From Isoetes taiwanensis (taxonomy: Eukaryota > Streptophyta > Lycopodiopsida > Isoetales > Isoetaceae), in assembly GCA_021234155.1 (NCBI GenBank), contig JAJEKV010000035.1, forward strand, positions 7,811,891 through 7,875,890: a stretch of 64,000 bases of DNA, given 5' to 3'. The notes beneath the pieces are model-generated. The model searched no databases. It had not been told where the DNA came from and saw nothing but the letters and a program-made list of their open reading frames with translations. The position numbers were made by a program, and so were the translations under genes. Positions 34,530 through 44,396 of the stretch are shown piece by piece; position 1 is the stretch's first letter; each line of letters opens with the position of its first letter.

Positions 34530-35649
34530 GGTTTTGGAAGGGGGTAAGGTAAAGGGGCAAAAAGGGAGAGGGAAAAGGGAGAATGCGAAGGGAAAAAAGG
34601 GAAGAAGTTAAGAAAACGGGATGAGGAAAGAGGAAAAAGGGAAGAACAGAGAATGAAAAGGGAAGTGAAATGGAAGAAGGAAAACCAAAAACTAAAAGGA
34701 AAGGGGAAAAATGGGAAGGAAAAAAAAAGGGAAAGGGAAAAAGAGAGGAGTGGGAAAAGGAAAAACGAAAATGTAAAAGGAAAAGAGGGAACAAGGAAAT
34801 AAGAATGGAATTAAGGGAAAAGGTGGGAATGGCAAAAGGAAAAAGGAAAAAACCGAAGAGAAAAATAGGAAAAAGAAGGAAGGAAGGAAAATGGAAAAGG
34901 GTTACGTGAAAGGAAAAATAAGAAAAGGAAGATGTGATAATAGAAAAAAGGAAAGAGCAGGGCAAAAGGAAAACGAAAAGGGGAGGGAAAAAGAAGAGGG
35001 AAAAAAGTGAGAGGGGAAAAGAAAAATGGAGGGGAAAACAGGGAAAAGGGAAAAAAAAAAAGCAAATGGAAAGGGGAGGGAAATGGAAAACGGGGAAACC
35101 AAAAGGGGAGGGGAAAAATGGAACGGAAAAAAAAAATGGGAGAAGAGAAAAGCGGGGAGTGGGAAAGAGGAAAACATGAAAGGAAAAAAAGGAGCAGGGA
35201 AATGAGAATGGGAAAAAGAGAAGGCGGAGAGGGGAAAAGAGGAAAGAAAGAAAAAGGAAGCGAAAAATAGGAAAATGGGAAAAGGAAAAGTGGGCAGCAA
35301 GAAAATGGAAAGGAGATACATTAAAGGAAAAGGAGAAAATGGAAAATGAGAATAGAAGAACGAGAAGAACAGAGAAGGGCAAAAGGGGAAAAAAATAGGA
35401 GAGGGAAGATAAAACAGGAAAATAGAAAGGAAGGGGGAGGGGGGTAGGAAAGGAAAATAGAAAAAGGGAAAAGGAAAAACCGAGGAATGGGAAAAGAAGG
35501 ACGTGTAAGGAAAAAGAGAAAAAGATAAAAGGAAAAAAGGAAAAATGAGGAGAAAGGAAATGGAAAGGAAAAAAAGGTAAAACAAAAATGGGGGAAAATG
35601 GAAGGGGAGAACGAAAAAGGAAAAAATAGGGAGGGGAGAAATGAAAAAA
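34530..35649. repeat. Polypurine (GGGAAAA)-type tract, about 1.1 kb
   Basis: The plus strand is almost purely A and G for about 1.1 kb, built from variants of GGGAAAAGG/GGAAAAATGG with scattered T and C. It resumes at 35924-36075, so it was one tract before the LINE tail landed in it. The 415-codon minus-strand ORF (Phe/Ser/Pro-rich) is a by-product of the pyrimidine strand lacking stops. Confidence 0.9.
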
Positions 35650-35923
35650 TAGAATAGAATAGAATAGATTTTTTAGGTACAATCATTACTACTAGGATTA
35701 AAAAACCCCTGTCTCGAAAGGTTTTCAAGGGAAAAACCTTTGCAGTAATGATGATACTAGACAAGCGGAGATAATGACTACTGAGGGCTCAGTAATTGCC
35801 GATGTTTATCTAGAACCTCAAGTATGTATAATGCCAAGTCATGCACAGATGGTGCTCTGAGAAGTTGTGGAAGCGTGGAATGGAATGCTAAGGTCAAAAA
35901 ATGATTCCGGACTATCTCAAAAG
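35650..35923 (-). mobile_element. LINE 3' tail fragment, minus strand, inside Helitron-4
   Basis: Minus-strand copy of the LINE-A/B 3' end. It shows the (TATTC)n tail (35650-35667), the paired AAAACCT...GGGGTTTT hairpin, then the last part of ORF2/3' UTR (GCACAGATGGTGCTCTGAGA and GAAGCGTGGAATGGAATGCT on the plus strand). It is nearly identical to the corresponding part of LINE-B at 45860-46152. It splits the polypurine tract, so it is younger than the tract. Confidence 0.85.
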
Positions 35924-36186
35924 CAGTAGGAAAAAACAAAATGGGGAAATGGACACTGGACAAGGGACAAGGGAAAAGGGAAAAGGGAAAAGGGGGAAAT
36001 GGGAAAATGGAAAGTAGAAAAGTTAAAAAGGAAAAGCGGGAAAGGGAAAGAGGAACGGGAAAACGAAAAAGTGGTCAAAGGTTCTTTATCATGTAATTTT
36101 ATAAATATAAATTAATCTAATAATTGCTCAAATGCATCATTTACGATTCCTATCTTATGCCTAGCAACGCTGGGCACAATTTCTAG

Positions 36187-37811
36187 TACATATAGAGGAA
36201 AATATATCCCTTATGCGTGATCATTTAGCTATGGTGTTTGAAGTGGGAACCTTATCTCTTAAGCGAGGTAAGTTTTTTACTCTATCCCTGTTGTTACCTT
36301 TCTCTGTCTGCATTAGAGAACCAGTTTAAGCATTATGGTTGGTCTGGATATAATGGTTGGGCAGATAATATCTTGGTTGTGTTATCCCTTCAAAATGAAA
36401 GGATGGATAAATTGCAGAAAATATGGTTGTCACAAAATGTTCACTATAAAAGTTAATGGCAACACTGCAACTAAGTTGGCAGTTACATCTGATTGTGGCC
36501 TTAAGGTCAAAAATACAGATTGGATTAAGTTGGTAATGAAGCTTGGTGAAAGCTTTGTAAATACAGCTCTGAAGCATTGCAGGATCTCTAGGGAAAGAGC
36601 CTATTTACGTTCTCCAGTTATGTCGCATATAGGTGTTAAGGCTAAAAGATTGTAGGCCTGGTATATGTAACAAGTTGACAAAGTTAGGTAACCTTAGTAC
36701 AAAGCTCCTTGTATGGTCTTGGAAGGCTGTTGTAATTTTGTTATAAGATCTGAAAAATCAATCCAAAGAATATAGACAATTTGGAAGACTTGTGGTCTAA
36801 TTTATATCTCATTATTTGCCAATTATGACCAGAAGTGGATTGAGTTAGTTTGCTTATGTAATTGGAAAACTCTAATTTCAGAATCAACTTTGTAATCTAT
36901 CAAAACCTTGGAAAGGCCAAATTTGTTCTCTAGAGTATACTAGCAAATGGTCAAATTATTGCTATGTTTTAGCAGCGAATTGTCATGGCAAAATTTGTCC
37001 TGTATCTTAACCTGGATGCTCAAACTATGCCATCTATAAGACAATTACAATTATTTTTGGTTAAATTTACAGATGGAATCGTGCAAACATTTGGAATCTT
37101 GCAAACATCAATTCCATTTGGGTTTAGATGCATTATTCAGATGCAATGCTATGTCAATGGAGGCGAAGTGTGGGGGAAGCTAACTATGCTGCTATGTAGA
37201 ATGGTGAAATTGGCTTATAAAAGGGGAGAATGGGTCTTGAAATGAGCAAAAAAGGAGACATGGGTCCTGGAACTGGCCTATTTTCTCTATGCTTTGGGGC
37301 AGCTATACCACAAGACAAAATTCCCAATGTTGAAGGATAAGTTATGGGGAAGCCATATTTAGGACAAAAGTATAAACTGCAATCATTAAAGGTTAAGTTA
37401 TGGGGGAGTTATTCCCCGAGACAAATGTACAAACTCTCTCTTCATGGGAGGATGACGGCAGGTAGTCTGCTACAGGGGTATTTTGTGGGTATAAATTTGT
37501 GGATCCTCAGAAATTGCCCTTTCGCGTGGCCAAAAATAAAAAATCAATTATGGGGCCAGAGCCCAGAAGTTGGGAAGGGGAACAGGATAAGTCTCTACCG
37601 GTACAATCGTACATCAAGCAATCCATTGGAAAACGATAATCCAGAGGGAAACAATAGGATTGTCAAGTACGGATGGGTATGGATGAAGGCAGAGGGGATG
37701 GTAATAAGTATTGAACCTAGGTGCTTAACCTTTTAAGGGCTTTACCAGTGGTTTATACTGTATTAGGACTAGTAAAGGAGGTAGATCAGGATACTTTATA
37801 ACTTATAAATT
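36187..37811. other. Probable LINE-D spacer between ORF1 and ORF2
   Basis: Short forward ORFs (36335-36655, with FTIKVNGNTATKLAVTSDCG; 37344-37736) lie between ORF1 and the endonuclease start. The phrase GGTTAAGTTATGGGG recurs near 37340-37400. No domain is recognised. I assign it to LINE-D only by position. Confidence 0.3.
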
Positions 37812-38105
37812 ATGAAGATTGTCTTGTGGAATCTTAGGGGTACCAAAGGTACTTTGAAGAGGGCTAGAGTTCTGTCGGTCATTAGATCTATAAATGCAGA
37901 TATTATACTCGTACAGGAGCATAGGCTCCCAGATTTTGAGGCTAGATCACTTGGTGGATGGATGGGCAGTCAATACTTTTCTCTTACATGTGCTGCTAGG
38001 GGCACTAAAGGGGGTATGAAGTCGTATTTAATTAAAGTGGGACAAATCTCGAATTTTGGGACTCAGACTGAAAATGGGAATTTTTTTACATTGAATCGTT
38101 GTTAG
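37812..38105 (+). pseudogene. LINE-D ORF2, start of the endonuclease domain
   Basis: The ORF begins MKIVLWNLRGTKGTLKRARV and continues with INADIILVQEHRLPDFE, the classic first blocks of the APE-type LINE endonuclease (catalytic Asn in SWNVRG and Glu in LQET). In this family the endonuclease opens ORF2, so the start codon at 37812 is probably authentic. The domain is cut after about 95 residues, where the sequence turns into a purine-rich tract. Its C-terminal part reappears near 42100. Confidence 0.75.
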
Positions 38106-38106
38106 A

Positions 38107-38410
38107 TCAGGGGGAGGGGAAGGGAAGGGAGAAGTTGGGGGAAGTTGAGAGAAGTAAGGAAGGGGTTAAGTTAGAAGAAGGGGGAGGGAGGAAGCCTCGA
38201 AAAGGGAGGTGAGAAGAGGGGGGCAAGGGGAGGTGAGAGGAGGGTGCAAGGGGAGGTGAGAGGAGGGTGCAAGGGGTGAGTCTGGAAGGGGGTGAGAAGA
38301 GGGGGCAAGGGGAGGGGGAGGAAGTGGCAAGGGAAGGGAAGGGGATAAGTAAAAGAGAAGAGCAAAAGGGCAAAGGAGGAGAGGGAGGGGCAAAGGGGGC
38401 AAGAGTCTCC
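38107..38410. repeat. G-rich polypurine tract
   Basis: About 300 nt of nearly pure purines on the plus strand, richer in G than the tract at 34530. Repeated units of about 25 bp such as GGGGAGGTGAGAGGAGGGTG are visible. It starts exactly where the LINE-D endonuclease breaks off, and the 90-105-codon Pro/Leu/Ser ORFs on the minus strand are artefacts. Confidence 0.85.
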
Positions 38411-40736
38411 CCCACCCCCTCCAAAATAAAAATAATAATACAATATTCATAATATAAATAAATAAATAAATTACAAATTAATTAATTAGAGAACATATAT
38501 AAATTAATATAATTAGTTTGTCAATGTAATTAAATATATAAATTAGAGAAACATTTACGAGTCAATATATACAATTAATTAATTTTGCCTAGATATTAAT
38601 TTAGCCTTAGACCATTTCTCGCCTCGCAAGGCGAGAATGTGCATGGAGTGGACTGAAGCCAAGCCAAGAATGTCCAAGGCCCACATTTACTCCCACGCCC
38701 CCACCCCCACGCCCACACCTCCCATTCCCCAATGCACTAGATCGGATCTTGGGGTCTCCATCCCGCTCCTTTTTAACCACACTGCCTTACTCATTTAACC
38801 ACACTGCCTTACTCATTTCACACCGTTAAGGTGGTTGCCATTATAAATACCTCAAGCCTAATCTCTACCCCCAATTGCCAATTGAAATGCCTTCCAAACA
38901 AAGCATCGCAAAAGAAGAAGCGAAAATACAGGGAGAGGTAAGATACAGGAGGATGATCTGGGACTTGTTGGATGCGATGGAGGATCTCGCCTTTGGCATG
39001 GTAAGAGGATGATTGGATGCGATGGAGGATGCCGAACTTGCTGACTCTTTGCTCGATAGATGGACTTGCTGCCATAGCCAGGCTTGCCCCTTCTCCCTTT
39101 TGCTCCAAATCTTCCCCTGCCGCCGGACTTGCGCCATAGCCAGACTTGCCGCCATAACCGGACTTGCCCCTGCTTCCTTTTGCTCCAAATCATCTTTCAT
39201 CCCGCCTTTTCTCCACCAATCCTTCCCTGCACATCTCTTTGCATCCCGGTCCCTTCTTCCCTTCTCAAATGCACCTCTTTTCTCTGCTTTTTTCATTCCT
39301 TATTCTGTTCTCGCAGCTTTTGTTTTTTCGTCTCCATTTTTAAATGCATCCCGTTTTTTTTTTTTTTCTGCTACATCAGGATTTGGATCCATTCCCGAAA
39401 TAAGAGGTTGCACAGAGCCGAAGAAGGGAAGAGGGAAGATACAGGGAAGAAGCGGGGAATGCTGGCTCGGCACCTTTGATACTGCCGAAGACGCTGCCTT
39501 CGCTTAAGAACCGTTGATACTGGTGAGTTCCAAACCCACTGGCGAGTTCCAAACCCACTGGAGAGGCATTTTGCATTTCTTGAAGGCAAATCCGGCATCT
39601 GATATGGGGGCCAGAAAACGTCCAAAAGCTGAAGCTCGATCTTGGCTGTAGGCGACCTCTTGCCATGCGGATTGAAGCTTTTGTCCGTTTTTTGCAAAGA
39701 CCGCAAAGAAGATCCGGTTTTAAAGACTCGCAAAGAAGATCCGCTTTGCAAAGACTCCGCAAAGAAGATCCGCTTAGAAGTTTAAAAGAATGGAAGGAAT
39801 GGAAGGAATGGAATGGATGGAAAGAATGGAAGGAATGGAAGCTTACCGTGAAGGAATGGAAGGGCCTTAACTTGAAGCTCGCATGACGGACCTGCATCTG
39901 AAAATCCGGCATATGAAAACAAATCGAAATGACGGCCCGCTTCTTGAAAACAAATCCTCGTGATCCGGCTCCCGCGATCGTGAGAAGAAATGGTTGTTGA
40001 ACGGCTCGGCTTCCGTGCCATAGCCACGATCTTGGGAGTTCGCCATAGCCACGATCTTGGGAGTTCGCCATAGCCACAATTTCATAAGTGTACCAAATCT
40101 CTTCAATTCAAAGGTATGTACCAAATCTCCCCTCTTTTTCAATTTCAAATTTCAAACTTAAACATGGGCGGGGAGGAAAAAGTGGAATAATAGGGTGTAC
40201 ATAAGAAAAAAAAATACTGGGACATAGCGTGGCAAGAATTAAAAATATTATTAAATAAATTGACGTCTATTTTACGCCCCAATTTCACACATTGTGCACA
40301 TTATGTTGACATTATTTTCAAGGCACATTTTCAATGTTTAAGTCAAAACATTGATATACTAGGGGTTGACTATTTTTTTATCTACCTATACATAGGAAAT
40401 GCATAGTTATGGTGTGCATTTAGGAAATACATAAGATATTGTATTTATTAGGAAATATATAGGATAAGATATTGTGTTTATTAGAAAACATTGATATACT
40501 AAAAAAAAGGAGGGGGGGAAATGGGGATTCTATTTTGGGGTTACGTATACATAAAAAAAAAATGCATAGGTATAGTGTGCACTTGGAAAATACATAGGAT
40601 ATGGTGCAACTAATAATGATTTGCACTTTATGATATTGGAGGTAGAAACTATGTTTGTAGGCAAGTAGTTTCGCCACATTTGTTGTATGTTTGATCACAT
40701 GTGAATAAACGATAGTAATATGATGTTTGAAGGGCT
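38411..40736. other. Unclassified insertion sequence with many short duplications
   Basis: Opens with a very AT-rich 150 bp. Then comes a possible promoter (TATAAATACC at 38849, after two copies of ACCACACTGCCTTACTCATT) and a GC-richer 1.3 kb full of local duplications: GCCATAGCCA around 39070-39160 and 40015-40075, GCAAAGAAGATCCG at 39700-39780, GCGAGTTCCAAACCCACTGG, and a (GGAAT)n run at 39786-39845. ORFs on both strands overlap and have no known domain. This may be LTR or other element DNA within LINE-D. Confidence 0.35.
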
Positions 40737-41410
40737 TAGAACCGCATTTTGCACTTTGAGCTGCCTTTCTCGACTCACGAAGCCGAGAAAGGGGCTCGAG
40801 GCTCTTTTCGACTGCGTGAGTCGAGAAAGGGCCTCTCAATTAAAACTCAATCTCGGCCCTTGAAATTGCCTTTTTTATGCGAAATTTTGCCTTTCGGGGC
40901 TTCAGCGAGGTGAAGACCCTCAACTAGCGTTTTCACTTTGGTTGCCTTTTCGATTTCGGCGAGGTAGAAAGACCTCTGACTCCTAAATTTTGTGTTTTCG
41001 CTTTGAGCTGCCTTTCATTTCCTTGAGTCGAAAAGACCTTCTAAAACTGCGTTTTAAACTTTGGTTGCCTTTCTCGACTCGTGGTGAAAAGATATGACCC
41101 AAAACCTGCGTTTTTTGGCTTTGAAACACCTTTCTCGACTCGTGGTCGAGAAAGCGCTCCATCCCCTAAAACCTGCGTTTTTGCTTTGAGCTGCCTTTCG
41201 ACTCGCTTGGTCGAGAAAGACCTCTGACTCCCTAAAACCTCGTTTTGCTTTGAGCTGCGCACCGACTGCGAGGTCGAAGCCTCGACCTATACCACTGCGT
41301 TTTATTTTGAGCTGCGCTTTTCTCGTCTCGAGAAAGGCCTTCTGACCCGTGTTTTTCCCTCTGAGCTACCTTTCTCGACTCGCGAGTCGAGAAAGGCTCT
41401 CAGGCCTGTA
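40737..41410. repeat. Tandem array of palindromic units of about 60-70 bp
   Basis: Eight to nine degenerate units with the theme GCGTTTTTGCTTTGAGCTGC followed by CTTTCTCGACTCG, a short loop, and CGAGAAAGG. Each unit contains a self-complementary core. The last one (41369-41396) is a perfect 28-nt palindrome centred on CTCGCGAG. A single related core occurs at 38618-38636 (TCTCGCCTCGCAAGGCGAGA). Confidence 0.85.
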
Positions 41411-42090
41411 TTTTCCAAAAATGGCCCTAAGAATTGTCTTTTATTTTATTTTTTTTGCCTGTAGCATCACTTGACTAACTTGATTTTGTCTTTTGCAGTC
41501 CTTATCTCAACCAGATAGTACATGCTTGGGAGCAATGAAAAGACTAGTTCATTGAAGAAAGGTGCCGAGAAGAGGGTGGTGACATCGGGTTGGACATACA
41601 AGCGCGCGGGCCCATAAAGGAACTCCTCATACAAATTTCTATCGTCTGTAAGTTGCTCCGTGACTTGGAGAGAGCTCCACGCGCCCTTTGCACTAGGTCG
41701 TTCATGTGTGAAGAGCGTGTAATCATTGTGCCCATTCGACCACTATGGTCTCAAAACTAGTATTTTTTGGTGATTAAGTAAACAATTTGCTTAATTTTTG
41801 TTGGAATTTGTGATCTCTTGTCTACCCACCCAAGAAAATAGAACCAAAATATCCAACTAAGAACCTTTTTCAACTAGATCTTTGGTTTCAAACTTTAATG
41901 AATTTTCTTTGTTTCAATTGCATTGTTCTTGTTCTCGACTCGCTAACCAGGGAAAACTGAAGCAAAGCTTGGATGCGGAGTTTTATTCAAAAATTCGAAT
42001 TAAGGATAGTTTTCGGGTCGGGGTGCTCCTTTTTATGTAAATTAACCGGGTTCCGAAAAAAAATGGGAATGGAATGAGTCCCACTTTAAT
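41411..42090. other. No assigned gene
   Basis: Holds a possible forward coding piece (41525-41600, with KGAEKRVVTSGWTYKRAG) without known homology, and AT-rich flanks. The right end of the block that interrupts LINE-D lies somewhere near 42090. Confidence 0.25.
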
Positions 42091-43195
42091 TAAATACGAC
42101 TTTATGGGACTATGTGGAGTACACCATAAACAACCAGAGTGATGGGAATCGAGTCTATTATTTCCTAGATAGATTCTATTTGTCCAAATCGGTCCCTTTT
42201 ATGGAGAGAAGCTTTGTGGAAGACGATCTGTCCTTTTCTCAATCAGACCATGTGCCACAAAGGCTAGAGTTTGAAATTTTTTTTACTGCTAGATGCAGAG
42301 GTAACGTCCCCTTCAAATTCAACACGAGCCTCCTTGGCAAGAATCCATTTTGTATTCCCTTCAAGAATTTTCTTATGGCACAATCAAGGGAAAAAGAGCT
42401 AATATGAAAGCTTGGGCTCAGAAAGTTTTAAAAAAATAAGAAAGAGAACATGCTAAAGAGTTCCACAGATCTAAGACTAATCCCTATGACCAAGTTCAAC
42501 AGGTTAAGCAGGATTTAGTGTCAGACCCACTATCAAACATTTGAGGAAGAATTGGCTGTCAAAATCAAAGTAGTAGCAGAGGAGAAAGCTTTAGAGGCAG
42601 TGCAGAGATCTAAAACAAAATGGTACGCTGAACTGGACCATGAAAGCTCCAAAAGTTTTTTTAGAATGGCAGGGGCTAGGTTGGCAGATAATAGTATTAC
42701 CTCAGTTATAGATGACCAACAAAAAGTCCTGAGAGGTAAGACTGAAATCAAATCATTCTTTCAATGATGACAACTGGCCACTACTTGAAGTTCCAGAAGA
42801 TGCAGAAATCTATAAGGCCCTTTGTTCTCTTGCCTCGGAAAAGTCTCCAGCTCCATACAGCCTCCCATTAGAGTTCTATGTGGAATTTTGGGACCTTTCT
42901 TTCTTGAAGCAGTCAAGGAGCCTGGGCTGTTAAATACCTTTACCCAGCCTTGACAGCTGAATTTATATCATTGCTGCCACGGGTGAGCAGACTTCGGGTC
43001 CTTAATGAATCCTTAATGAATGGAGACCAATAGCACTTACATATGTTTTGTACAAAGTAACCATGAAGATTATAGCTGTCTCTATTAAGCCAAACTTGGC
43101 TTGAGTAATTAGGTGTGAACAATCATCATTTTTGCCCGAAAGGAACATCCTGGATAACATTTTGGCAGCTCGGGAGGGGCTCCATTGGGGTAAGT
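42091..43195 (+). pseudogene. LINE-D ORF2: endonuclease C-terminus, linker and first RT blocks
   Basis: In order: WDYVEYTINNQSDGNRVYYF then LDRFYL (the SRLDRF block) and SQSDHVPQ (the SDH block) of the endonuclease; the linker block RSKTKWYAELDHESSKSFFR; RT block 1 EKSPAPYSLPLEFYVEFWD (the usual PGPDG-P-EFY signature, with the second G lost); NEWRPIALTYVLYKVTMKII (block 2, spread over frames); and SFLPERNILDNILAAREGL (the QSAF---R-I-DN block). Frameshifts and stops occur throughout. The YADD block and everything after it are absent because the sequence changes at about 43195. Confidence 0.75.
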
Positions 43196-43381
43196 CTTTT
43201 CATCAAAAATGTGACGACCATACGGATATTCATATCATACGAACATTATACTCGTATGTACAAAAGATGGTCGTCACATGGATGCAAAAGGGTAGTTGCA
43301 CAAGACAAGATTTGAACTCGACAAGATTTGAACTCGCACCCTTCTAGTTGCGAGTCACACACCTTTGCCAAGTGTGCTACT
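43196..43381 (-). repeat. tRNA-like SINE candidate and adjoining stem-loop
   Basis: The minus strand at 43380-43322 reads like the 3' two thirds of a tRNA: an A-box-like TAGCACACTTGG (43379-43368), an anticodon-arm-like segment, and a B-box-like GAGTTCAAATC (43335-43325). The 16-nt stretch around the B box is tandemly duplicated (43304-43335). Next to it, ATGTGACGACCAT (43209-43221) pairs perfectly with ATGGTCGTCACAT (43267-43279). It may be a tRNA-derived SINE head; other copies would be needed to confirm this. Confidence 0.45.
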
Positions 43382-43789
43382 AATATTTGTTAAAGATATT
43401 CCCTCATGTCTTTCTCATGTGCGAGGTTGTTTCCAGAAGGTTCTAGAATATTCTAGAACCTACATGCATGCGCAACACTTGACATGATCTCAAGAGAATG
43501 GGGGGTATAGTGTCGAGCATAGTGGCAAATTTTTTGACACTAGATGAACCTACCATGTTCTCAAAATGGTCAAAATCTTGACACTATATTAGACGTCATC
43601 ATTGGTCACTGGGGTGACCACCATTGAGTCAAGATTGTGACCAAAAAAATTCGACACTGATAGAGTTTCCGACAAGGTTGCAACTCGTATTGTGACAAAT
43701 TAACATCACCTATGATAGCAATTTAGTATCAAGAATATCAAGAAGCATTGTGTTGAGTTGTACCATGGTTTGTGACTAGCATATAGCAA

Positions 43790-44030
43790 TGTTAAGTAAT
43801 GATTTGTGACAAAACTACAAATACATAGTGACGAGCTTTGAGTAATGACTTATATCCAAATTACACCAAGGTAGTGACTATCTTTGGGTTATAACTTGTG
43901 ACAAAATTACAATAAGGTAGTGACGAGCTTTGGGTTACAACTTGTGACAAAATTACAACAAGGTAATAGCAAGCTTTAGGTTATAACTTGTGACAAAATT
44001 ACAACAAGGTAATAGCAAACTTAAAGAGAC
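43790..44030. repeat. Subterminal tandem repeats of CACTA-1, about 46 bp
   Basis: Three to four units of the form AAGGTAGTGACGAGCTTTGG followed by GTTACAACTTGTGACAAAATTACAAC, plus more diverged units on the left. TTGTGAC/TTGACAC motifs recur from the left end of the element inward, as expected for the binding sites of the accessory transposase in CACTA elements. Confidence 0.75.
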
Positions 44031-44396
44031 GCCATTTGTGAAATAGTATCAACTTATCAACGAAAATTTGTGAAAGAATAGAACGCACCCTTCTCGAAAT
44101 AGTGACAATCTAGCAACTAAACTATGTAAAAAATAACAATACGAACACACAAATAATTTATTTCAAATGTGGATTGCACTTGTCTACATTGGTAACTCGA
44201 ATGCAACAGGCAAGTTTCAATAATAAGAAAAAGACAAGTTTGATGGTTCTAAGAAAACAAAATAATCAATTGCATTATAGATATATAAGGATCATAAACA
44301 ATAAAAATGAGCATTGAGTTCATGCTTCGAAAAAAAAATTCAACATTGAGCATTGAATTTTCCGAACGTCTCAATAAAAGAAGGGCCTTTAACTAC

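Larger units (their letters stand above)
34354..36186 (+). mobile_element. Helitron-4 with polypurine cargo
   Basis: The 5' end TCTTTATATTATAAAGTTTT follows an A (34353) and resembles the Helitron-1/2 start. The subterminal CCCTAGATTAGACGGACGAG matches their CCCTAGATCCAACGGCTCAG. The 3' end is a hairpin with one G-T pair, GCCTAGC-AAC-GCTGGGC (36159-36175), then ACAATTT and CTAG (36183-36186), followed by T. At 1,833 bp it encodes nothing. Its interior is a polypurine tract with a LINE tail inserted. An alternative start is ATCTTTTATATGG at 34461, which has a weaker match. Confidence 0.75.

Noticed and set aside
34435-35682. 415-codon minus-strand ORF rich in Phe, Ser, Pro and Leu
   Set aside because: It lies on the pyrimidine strand of a polypurine tract, where stop codons are rare by composition. 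Other frames are also open, and no domain or codon structure is seen.
38107-38450. Proline/leucine/serine-rich minus-strand ORFs
   Set aside because: By-products of the G-rich purine tract on the opposite strand.
38849-38858. TATA box as the promoter of a real gene
   Set aside because: TATAAATACC is a plausible TATA box, but no supported coding sequence follows. It is mentioned only in the regional description.
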